Assembly: GCF_001956985.1 (NCBI RefSeq)
Contig: NZ_CP019082.1
Coordinates: forward strand, 2,790,001-2,854,000
DNA length: 64,000 nt
Source of the DNA: Paludisphaera borealis
GTDB taxonomy: Bacteria; Planctomycetota; Planctomycetia; Isosphaerales; Isosphaeraceae
Direction: 5' to 3'
Part shown: piece after piece, positions 42,830 to 49,602 of the stretch
How positions within the stretch are numbered: position 1 is the stretch's first letter
Layout: every line of letters begins with the position of its first letter
Position numbers and translations under genes: made by a program
The notes under the pieces: model-generated
Seen by the model: the letters and a program-made list of their open reading frames with translations, nothing else
The model's database searches: none
Told to the model about the DNA's origin: nothing

Positions 42830-44407
42830 ATGTCTCAGAATCGGCGATCTGCGGGACGTCGGCGCGCCTGGGGGCGCGGACCGATCATCTTGCAGTACGA
42901 CTCCCTGGAGAAGCGCGAGGTGCTCTCGGCCGCGGCGCAGGGCTTGCCCGACCTGGTAGGGTCTTCCTTTGTGACAGTCCAGAACGCTGACTGGGGCGAC
43001 TCGGTGACGGCCTCGGGCCAGATCACCAACCAGGGCGTGGGCGACGTCACGAAGCCGTTCAACGTCGCCATTTACGCCAGCGGCAGGGCGGCCATCGGCC
43101 GCGCCTCGGTGTATCTGGGCGAGGTGACGATCCCCGGGGGCCTGGCGGCCGGCCAGTCGGTGCCGTTCACCACGACGGTCCAGCTTCCGAGCAGCCCCGT
43201 CCCGAACATGGCTCAGAACGGTATCGTCCATCTCGACCTCAAGGTCGACTCTCAGCAACAAGTGGCCGAGAGCAACGAGCGGAATAATTCGGGCATCGGC
43301 CCGGGCTACGACGAGTCGGCGATCCAGATCAGCCCGGCCCAGCCGGCCTTGCTCACGACGGCCTCGGTCGGCGTCTATCCCACCAGCGCCACCTGGGGCC
43401 GGACGCTCTCGGTGACGGCGCAGATCGCCAATGCGTCGTACGGCGCAGCGCCGGCCACGCGGGCCCAGGTCGTGCTCACGCCCGTCGGCACCTTGCAAGG
43501 TTCCGGCTCGGACGTGACGATCGGCAGCATCAAGGTTCCGGCCGTCGCGGCCTGGCAGACGGCGAACGTCGAGGCCAACATCCCGCTTCCCGCGATCCCT
43601 CCGCTCCTGCTCAGCGGGACGACGCAGTACACGCTCTCAGTCCTCCCGGACGCCGATTTCGCCACCAACCCGGTCTCGCCGCACCTCGCGACCGGCGGCA
43701 TCGGCGTCGACCAGGCGGTCGTGAACATCAACCTGCCAGTCAATGCCGACGGGACGACCACGACGCCGGACTACGGCGTCCTGCCCGACCTGGCCACCGG
43801 GACTGTCACGGTGGGGAGCTCCGAGATCAACTGGGGCAAGAGCTTCCAGGTCCAAACCACCGTCCAGAACATGGGCGAGGCCGATCCCGGCCCGTTCCGG
43901 GTCCGGTTCCTCCTCGTCGGCCCCAGCGGAAACACCACCCGGTCCATCTTCCTGGGCGACGCCACGATCCCCGGCCTCGCCCCCGGCTACAGCCAGGCGA
44001 TCAACCAGACGCTCACCCTGCCCAGCAGGCTTCCCGACGGCGTGGTCCTCGACAGCGTCGGAATGGGCAAGATCGTGGTCGTCGCCGATCCCGAAAACGC
44101 GCTCAACGAGACCTTCAAGAACAACAACACCGCCACCTCCGCGCCGATCACGCTCCGCCTGCTCGGCAGCAACGGCTCTACGTACGTTCCCAATTACCCG
44201 CCGCCGGGCCAGCTCCTCCCCGTCAATCTACCCTCGGCGGCGAAGAACAGGCGAGCCGCAACGGCGGCGCAGGCCGCGAAAGGTCTAGTGGCCCCGCCGA
44301 CCAAGAAGCTGTACCGCCGGCCACTGCCGAAAATCAATAACAGCGTCACGCATCAACTCAGCGTCTTCCCCAAGACGGTGGGCGACTTCATTAAGAAGTA
44401 CATCTAA
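42830..44407 (+). CDS. secreted CARDB-repeat protein with LEPR-XLL-like N-terminus
   Basis: The 525-residue protein starts with a basic stretch (RRSAGRRRAWGRG), then YDSLEKREVLSA, a variant of the planctomycete LEPRxLLSA secretion-type motif. At least three CARDB (cell-adhesion-related, BACON-like beta sandwich) repeats follow: PDLVGSSFVTVQNADWGDSV, TASVGVYPTSATWGRTLSV and PDLATGTVTVGSSEINWGKS mark their first strands, with VDSQQQVAESNERNNS and DPENALNETFKNNNT at the ends. The C-terminus is basic. It is likely an extracellular or surface protein of adhesive or structural role. GGAGGAG precedes the ATG. Confidence 0.87.
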   Translation: MSQNRRSAGRRRAWGRGPIILQYDSLEKREVLSAAAQGLPDLVGSSFVTVQNADWGDSVTASGQITNQGVGDVTKPFNVAIYASGRAAIGRASVYLGEVTIPGGLAAGQSVPFTTTVQLPSSPVPNMAQNGIVHLDLKVDSQQQVAESNERNNSGIGPGYDESAIQISPAQPALLTTASVGVYPTSATWGRTLSVTAQIANASYGAAPATRAQVVLTPVGTLQGSGSDVTIGSIKVPAVAAWQTANVEANIPLPAIPPLLLSGTTQYTLSVLPDADFATNPVSPHLATGGIGVDQAVVNINLPVNADGTTTTPDYGVLPDLATGTVTVGSSEINWGKSFQVQTTVQNMGEADPGPFRVRFLLVGPSGNTTRSIFLGDATIPGLAPGYSQAINQTLTLPSRLPDGVVLDSVGMGKIVVVADPENALNETFKNNNTATSAPITLRLLGSNGSTYVPNYPPPGQLLPVNLPSAAKNRRAATAAQAAKGLVAPPTKKLYRRPLPKINNSVTHQLSVFPKTVGDFIKKYI

Positions 44408-44782
44408 GCGAGGTGTCACAGCCGCGACCATGCACGAGGGAGTGAACACGCGACACCCGATTGCACCAAGGCAAACACGCAGTCACTCCCTCGCTCTCCA
44501 CGCCGACTGCGTAGAACCCCCAGGTTTCGGATCACTGGCAACCGACACAACCCAAGCAGATTTCATGGATTCGGCGCTCTTTCGGATCGCAATCCGGGAA
44601 ACTTGAGACAAAATTGAAAATACCTAGGCGGTTTGTTGAAGGGCGGCAAGTTCGTGGCTATGCTTTGCAGGTCTGAGCATCTCACCCTGATAGGCTGAGC
44701 GACGGCTTCCACCTCCGGTCTTCGCCTGGAATCTCCCGCGTTGATCGACTTCTGGGAAGTCTTGTCCAGTGAGGTTTTTTCG
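44408..44782. other. intergenic region with inverted repeat and candidate promoter
   Basis: Perfect 11-bp arms CGAGGGAGTGA (44435-44445) and TCACTCCCTCG (44483-44493) with a 37-nt loop lie just past the CARDB gene. Further on, 44636-44664 looks like a promoter for the next gene. No gene is seen. Confidence 0.55.
44636..44664 (+). promoter_or_regulatory. candidate promoter of the alpha/beta hydrolase gene
   Basis: TTGAAG (44636-44641), 17-bp spacer, TATGCT (44659-44664). Each hexamer matches the consensus at 4 of 6 positions; the local sequence is AT-richer than average. Confidence 0.4.
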
Positions 44783-45568
44783 ATGGCCCAAGACCGGATT
44801 GATGCACAGGGCTCCTCGACGGTGTCTTGCAGTTCGCCACTGGTGGATGCGCAGTTCATCCCGAGGCAGTATGAGCCCAACTATGCGTACCCGCTCTTGG
44901 TCCTCCTGCATGCACGAGGGGGTGACGAGGACCAACTCGTCAAGGCCATGCCGGCGTTGAGCTGGCGGAACTATGTGGGTCTCGGCCTGCGCGGCCCGAC
45001 GCCGGTGATGAAGCGCGAACGGTTGTCCGGCTATTCCTGGGGGGCGGACTTCGAACTCCCCGATCGGAGCGGTTTTCGGGTTCGCCCTCGGCTGTCGGAA
45101 GCCGAGTCGGTGCGTCGGTCGCTGTTCGACTCGGAAGCCGACCCGATCGACCGTCTGGAAGAAGGCGTGTTCACGGGGATTCGCCAGACCCGAAGCCTGC
45201 TGCACGTTCATTCCGAGCGGATCTTCCTGGTCGGCTGCGGCGAAGGGGCCGCGGTGGCGTATCGGCTGGGGCTAAGTTTCCCCGACAAGTTCGCCGGCGT
45301 GGTCGCGATCAACGGCTGGCTCCCCGGCGGATTCCGCCCCCTCGGCCGACTTCGGGCGTGTCGCGACTTCCCCGTGCTGGTCGTCCACGGCGCCTGGAAC
45401 AGCCGGGTCCCCCTGTCGCGAGCCCGTCGCGACGTCTCCACCCTCCGCGCCGGCGGCCTCCGCGTCGCCTTCCAGTCCTACCCCTGCAACCACCGCCTCA
45501 GCAGCGGCATGCTCGCCGACGTCGACACCTGGCTCATGAACCACTGCACCAACCAGCCCGCCGTCTGA
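44783..45568 (+). CDS. alpha/beta hydrolase (phospholipase/carboxylesterase-like), nucleophile missing
   Basis: The 261-residue protein has the fold of the phospholipase/carboxylesterase family: YPLLVLLHARGGDEDQLV (oxyanion strand), then IFLVGCGEGAAVAYRLGLSF at the nucleophile elbow, FPVLVVHGAWNSRVPLSRAR (acid strand) and YPCNHRLSSG (His). The elbow normally reads GxSxG; here it is GCGEG, encoded GGC TGC GGC GAA GGG, so the catalytic Ser is replaced by Gly. The Asp position is also altered. It may be a non-catalytic binding or regulatory homologue. The ATG at 44783 has GAGG 8 nt upstream. Confidence 0.8.
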   Translation: MAQDRIDAQGSSTVSCSSPLVDAQFIPRQYEPNYAYPLLVLLHARGGDEDQLVKAMPALSWRNYVGLGLRGPTPVMKRERLSGYSWGADFELPDRSGFRVRPRLSEAESVRRSLFDSEADPIDRLEEGVFTGIRQTRSLLHVHSERIFLVGCGEGAAVAYRLGLSFPDKFAGVVAINGWLPGGFRPLGRLRACRDFPVLVVHGAWNSRVPLSRARRDVSTLRAGGLRVAFQSYPCNHRLSSGMLADVDTWLMNHCTNQPAV

Positions 45569-45736
45569 GAACGCCTCCGCAGCCGATCCGGGATGATCGA
45601 CGAGGCCGCCTCGCGATCGTTCGGACGGGGAACTTGCGCCGGAATGAGGCGATTCTGTTTCAAGCCGTCTGGTATACTCCACGCGTACCATTAACGGCGC
45701 ATGCCACAGTGATACGCATTTGAGAGAGCCACCGAC

Positions 45737-46990
45737 ATGGACGGCGAGTTCGCCTGTCCGGAGTGCGGCCAGATCGTCAAAGTCCGCCGGTTCGGGTCGG
45801 GGCGGCAGGTGCGTTGCAAGTTCTGCAAGCGCCTGCTCGAAGTCCCGTTCCTGCCCCGGGCTTCGAACGGCTGGAAGCGAACTTCGTCTGCACAGCCGCG
45901 GTGGGTCGTCTGGGCCTGGGTGGGCGTCGGCTTCGTCGCCGTCGCTCTGGTCTCGACGGCCGCCATGCAACTGATCCTCAGCCAGGAACGAGCCGCGCGC
46001 GCACACACGATCAATAAGTTGATCGCCGCGTCCGAGGCTCATGAACAAGCGGGCCGCTTCGATATGGCCTTGCTCGACCTCGACACGGCGCTGGAATACC
46101 TGCCGTCGGCCGTCCCGGCGCACACGAATGACAGGAAGACGCTTCGCGACCGCCGCCGATCGCTGGCCGTCCGCGACGTTCAGTCGATGATCCTTCAGCT
46201 CGCCGAGCGCGACGCATCGGCCCTCGGCGACTGGTTGAACGTCCAGGCGCGGGTGGGCGCCGACCACGATCTCGGAACGCTCGGGAACGAAGTGCGGGCG
46301 AAGTTCCTGGCCGCCCTGCACCGCTGGATCGACGTCGAGGAGGCCGCCGCCCGATCGGCCGTTGAGTCGCAGCGCCCGGTTGACGCCGTCGCTCATTGCA
46401 CGACCGCGGCCGGAGTGGCGATCCATCTGCCTCCCGACGACAAGCAAGCCGTCTTGCGACGCCTCAACGCGATCGTCGTTCCCCTGATCGAGCGCCGAGG
46501 GGTGGTGATCGACAAACCGTCCGGCGAATTCCTCTTGGGGACCGAGGCCGGGTATGACAAGTCGATGCGGCCGGTGATGATCAAGGCGCTGGGCGACAAG
46601 GGCTACCTTCCCGCCGCCTCGACCAAGCCCTGGCGAGACGACTGGTCGCGGGCCCCCTACCGGCTGACCCTCTCGATTCACGAGCGGCAGGAGGGGAATT
46701 ACATGGCGACCCAGAACCGCCTGACGCGCATCGAGGCCCGGATCAGCTTCTCCCAGCAGGGACGCGAGATCTGGAAGTCGACGCCGAACGCGCGGACGAC
46801 CGTCCCCCTGCCGAGCCTGCCCAACTTCATCTCGACCCGGCTGGCGCTCAGCGACGCTCGACTCCCCGAGGTCGAGAAGATGCTGTACGAGAACGCCCAG
46901 GCGATGATCGGCGACAAGTTCAAGGCCGCGCTCGCCGCCATCCCCGACTGCCCCCGGCCGATTCCCCCGGCCGTCGCCGGCGGCCGCTGA
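45737..46990 (+). CDS. zinc-ribbon membrane protein of unknown function
   Basis: The 417-residue protein begins MDGEFACPECGQIVKVRRFG and continues to CKFCKR, a four-Cys zinc ribbon (residues 7-35). A single transmembrane helix follows (about 56-78, WVVWAWVGVGFVAVALVSTA). The rest is probably extracytoplasmic, with a TPR-like helical pair (HEQAGRFDMALLDLDTALEY), then a mixed alpha/beta region. Zinc-ribbon-plus-TM proteins of this kind are common in planctomycetes and have no assigned role. A TATACT hexamer 60 bp upstream may be its -10. It lies 118 bp upstream of cbiM on the same strand but the latter has its own promoter. Confidence 0.75.
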   Translation: MDGEFACPECGQIVKVRRFGSGRQVRCKFCKRLLEVPFLPRASNGWKRTSSAQPRWVVWAWVGVGFVAVALVSTAAMQLILSQERAARAHTINKLIAASEAHEQAGRFDMALLDLDTALEYLPSAVPAHTNDRKTLRDRRRSLAVRDVQSMILQLAERDASALGDWLNVQARVGADHDLGTLGNEVRAKFLAALHRWIDVEEAAARSAVESQRPVDAVAHCTTAAGVAIHLPPDDKQAVLRRLNAIVVPLIERRGVVIDKPSGEFLLGTEAGYDKSMRPVMIKALGDKGYLPAASTKPWRDDWSRAPYRLTLSIHERQEGNYMATQNRLTRIEARISFSQQGREIWKSTPNARTTVPLPSLPNFISTRLALSDARLPEVEKMLYENAQAMIGDKFKAALAAIPDCPRPIPPAVAGGR

Positions 46991-47019
46991 CGACTGCTCC
47001 CCGCTCCGGTATGAAGTTT

Positions 47020-47048
47020 TTGACCAAACGACATAACGGGTGTATGAT
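47020..47048 (+). promoter_or_regulatory. strong sigma-70 promoter of the cbiMQO operon
   Basis: TTGACC (47020-47025), 17-bp spacer, TATGAT (47043-47048): 5 of 6 matches in each hexamer with ideal spacing. GTATGA occurs twice as a direct repeat (47009-47014 and 47042-47047), flanking the -35 and overlapping the -10, a possible regulator site. The short leader has no cobalamin-riboswitch features. Confidence 0.75.
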
Positions 47049-47108
47049 CGGCCAGTGACGAAGGGTCACGGGAGGCGCGGTTTCGGGCTGTCGCGGGCGG
47101 GGTGGGAC

Positions 47109-48122
47109 ATGCACATACCGGACGTCTTGATCGATGGTCGGGTCGCGATCGCGACGACGGCCCTGGGCGCGGCGGGTCTGGCTTACGGGCTGAGAGTCGT
47201 CGAGCGGCGACACGGCGCGCGGACCACGTCGCTGATGGGCATGATGGCGGCGTTCGTGTTCGCGGCCCAGATGGTGAACTTCCCGGTCGGGCCGGGCGTG
47301 TCGGGTCACCTGCTCGGCGGCGTGCTGTCGGCGGTGATCCTCGGACCATGGGCCGGCGCCGTGGTGATCGCGGCCGTCCTGATCGTCCAGTGTCTGCTGT
47401 TTCAGGACGGCGGCCTAACGGCCCTGGGCGCGAACTTCATCAACATGGGCCTGGTCGGAGCCGTTGGCGGCTACGCCGTCTACGCGCCGATCCGCCGGGC
47501 GATCGGCGGTCGCCGGGGCGTCTTGATCGGCTCGATGATCGCGGCCTGGTTCTCGGTCTTGCTCGCGGCCGGCGCGTTCACGATCGAGCTGGCGATCCTC
47601 GGCGGCAAGCACGATTTCTTCCGCATCCTGAGCTGGATGGCGCTGGTGCACGCGGTGATCGGCGTGGGCGAGGCTCTCATCACGGGGCTGGTCGTCCGGT
47701 TCGTCCTCCTGACCCGCCCCGACCTGATCGATGACGAGCCAGGAAGCGACGGTCTCGACGAGCCGACGGGCCGATGGCTGCCGGGCTGGCTGTCGACGAC
47801 GCTCGCCGGCGTGGGGATCGCGCTGGGGGTCGCCGTGTTCCTCTCCCCGTTCGCCAGCGAGGCGCCAGACGGTCTTGAATACGTCGGCGGCAAGCTCGGC
47901 TTTCTGCCCGAGGACGACGCCCCCCCCATGCTCGCCGCCCCGATGCCCGACTACCAGCTTCCGGTCTCGGTTCCCGTTCTCGGGCTCGACCACGTCAAGC
48001 TGGCGACCGCCCTCGCGGGGCTGACGGGAACGCTGGCGGTCTTCGCGTTCGCCTGGCTGCTGGCCCGGGTCTTCTCGCGCGAGGGCCCGCCGCCCGGGAA
48101 GGTCGAATTCGATGGCGCTTGA
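47109..48122 (+). CDS. cbiM: cobalt/nickel ECF transporter substrate-binding subunit CbiM with fused PDGLE domain
   Basis: The 337-residue S-component begins MHIPDV; the N-terminal Met-His amine/imidazole group coordinates the metal in CbiM/NikM. Helices follow with AAQMVNFPVGPGVSGHLLGG and FQDGGLTALGANFINMGLVG, the family signature loops. After the six-helix core comes a CbiN-like extension with SEAPDGLEYVGGKLG, the PDGLE domain, and a final helix, so CbiN is fused. I chose the ATG at 47109 because the mature N-terminus must be MH; an earlier in-frame start would include the promoter. It overlaps cbiQ by 11 bp. Confidence 0.93.
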   Translation: MHIPDVLIDGRVAIATTALGAAGLAYGLRVVERRHGARTTSLMGMMAAFVFAAQMVNFPVGPGVSGHLLGGVLSAVILGPWAGAVVIAAVLIVQCLLFQDGGLTALGANFINMGLVGAVGGYAVYAPIRRAIGGRRGVLIGSMIAAWFSVLLAAGAFTIELAILGGKHDFFRILSWMALVHAVIGVGEALITGLVVRFVLLTRPDLIDDEPGSDGLDEPTGRWLPGWLSTTLAGVGIALGVAVFLSPFASEAPDGLEYVGGKLGFLPEDDAPPMLAAPMPDYQLPVSVPVLGLDHVKLATALAGLTGTLAVFAFAWLLARVFSREGPPPGKVEFDGA

Positions 48123-48738
48123 CGGTCCGCTCCACCGACTCGACGCCCGCGTCAAGCTCGTGGCGGCGGTCGTGTACGTGGTCGCCGTGGTCGCGACGCC
48201 GCTCGGCTCGTGGCGCTTGCTCGGGCTGCTCGGCCTGGTGCTCGCCATGCTGATCGCGGCCTCGGGGGCCTCGCCGGTCCGCCTGTTCACGCGTTGGCTG
48301 GGGTTTCTGGCCCTCGTCGGCTTTCTCGCGGCCGTGACGGCCGGCGGTCTGGCGGCCCGCGCGAACATGAGCTGGGGGCTCGTCGTCCTGAACCTGCTGA
48401 TCAAGAACAGCCTGGCGTTCCTGATGATGCTGGTGTTGGTCCACGTTACGACCTGGCCCAAGCTCTTGCTGGCGATGCGCCGCCTGGGGATGCCGCCGGT
48501 ACTGGCGGCGACGCTCAGCTTCATGGATCGCTACGTGAACGTCCTGCGCGACGAGCTGGAGCGGATGCGCTCGGCCCGTCGGGCTCGCTGGTTCCGTCGG
48601 CGGGGCGATCTCAGCATCGGCACGCTCTCGACCCTGATCGGGGTCCTCCTGCTCCGCGCGCTGGAACGCGAGGAACGCGTCCACGCGGCCATGACCGCCC
48701 GAGGTTGGGACGGCACGATTCGAACCCTGGAAGATTGA
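48112..48738 (+). CDS. cbiQ: cobalt/nickel ECF transporter transmembrane subunit
   Basis: The 208-residue T-component has about five membrane helices and begins LDGPLHRLDARVKLVAAVVY, with the DxRxK motif at the first helix typical of EcfT/CbiQ. The coupling helices carry the two Ala-Arg-Gly-type motifs: SARRARWFRRRGD and AAMTARGWDG, which contact the ATPase. It is shorter than the usual 225-250 residues but all recognisable parts are present. Start overlaps the cbiM stop, so translation is coupled. Confidence 0.9.
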   Translation: MALDGPLHRLDARVKLVAAVVYVVAVVATPLGSWRLLGLLGLVLAMLIAASGASPVRLFTRWLGFLALVGFLAAVTAGGLAARANMSWGLVVLNLLIKNSLAFLMMLVLVHVTTWPKLLLAMRRLGMPPVLAATLSFMDRYVNVLRDELERMRSARRARWFRRRGDLSIGTLSTLIGVLLLRALEREERVHAAMTARGWDGTIRTLED

Positions 48739-48753
48739 CGCGACCCCGTGGCG

Positions 48754-49602
48754 ATGACAGAACACGCGTCTGATGCGACGGCCGTCCGCTTGAGCGGGCT
48801 CGTCTACCATTACCCCGACGGCAAGCACGCGCTCAACGGCGTGAGCTTCGAGATCGCGCCGGGAGAGTCGGTCGCCCTGATCGGTCCCAACGGCGCGGGC
48901 AAGAGCACGCTATTGCTCCACCTCAACGGCCTGCTGCCGGGTCGCCGGAGTTCGGCCGCCTCGAACCACCACCACGGCGTCGCCTGGCCGTCGCAGAAGG
49001 GCCGGAGCCCGGCCGCCGTCTGGATCGACGGCCTCGAAGTCGACGCGCGGAACGCGGTCGAGGTCCGCCGCCGGGTCGGCCTGCTGTTCCAGGACCCCGA
49101 CGACCAGCTCTTTTCGACCAGCGTGATCGAGGACGTCGCGTTCGGCCCGCTGAACCTCGGGCTCGGCAAGGCCGAGGCGCGTCGGCTCGCGCTCGAATGC
49201 CTGGAGCGGGTCGACCTCGCCGACGCCGCCGAACGACCGCCGCATCACCTGAGCTTCGGCGAGCGGAAACGCGTCTGCCTGGCCGGCGTGCTGGCGTGCG
49301 GCCCGTCGATCCTGGCTCTCGACGAGCCGACCGCCAACCTCGACCCGCGCGGGCGGCGGCGGTTCATCCAGTTGATCGCCGGACTCTCGTGCACGAAGTT
49401 GATCGCCACCCACGACCTGGAAATGGTCCTGGAAGTCTGTCCCCGGGCGATCCTGCTCGACGGCGGCGCGGTCGTCGCCGACGGCCCGAGTCGCCAGATC
49501 CTCGACGACGCCCCCTTGCTCGAAGCCCACGGCCTCGAAACGCCGCTCAGCCTGCTGATCCATCGCGCCTCGCCCGATCAACGCCCCGCGTCACCTCGGT
49601 AG
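48754..49602 (+). CDS. cbiO: cobalt/nickel ECF transporter ATPase
   Basis: The 282-residue ATPase energises CbiMQ. Walker A is GPNGAGKST, Q-loop LLFQDPDDQLFSTSVIEDVAFGP, signature LSFGERKRVCLAGVLA, Walker B ILALDEPTANLDP, His switch ATHDLEM. Between Walker A and the Q-loop an insert of about 20 residues includes SNHHHGVAW, a His cluster that is unusual and might sense metal. The start could be the GTG at 48748 instead of the ATG at 48754; neither has a strong ribosome site. Its last 25 bp overlap the 3' end of the convergent kinase gene. Confidence 0.93.
   Translation: MTEHASDATAVRLSGLVYHYPDGKHALNGVSFEIAPGESVALIGPNGAGKSTLLLHLNGLLPGRRSSAASNHHHGVAWPSQKGRSPAAVWIDGLEVDARNAVEVRRRVGLLFQDPDDQLFSTSVIEDVAFGPLNLGLGKAEARRLALECLERVDLADAAERPPHHLSFGERKRVCLAGVLACGPSILALDEPTANLDPRGRRRFIQLIAGLSCTKLIATHDLEMVLEVCPRAILLDGGAVVADGPSRQILDDAPLLEAHGLETPLSLLIHRASPDQRPASPR

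Noticed and set aside
44563-44880. 105-codon minus-strand frame before the hydrolase gene
   Set aside because: Overlaps the probable promoter and gene start; no domain or ribosome site.
46990-47108. Cobalamin riboswitch upstream of cbiM
   Set aside because: The leader between promoter and ATG is only about 55 nt and has no B12-box.
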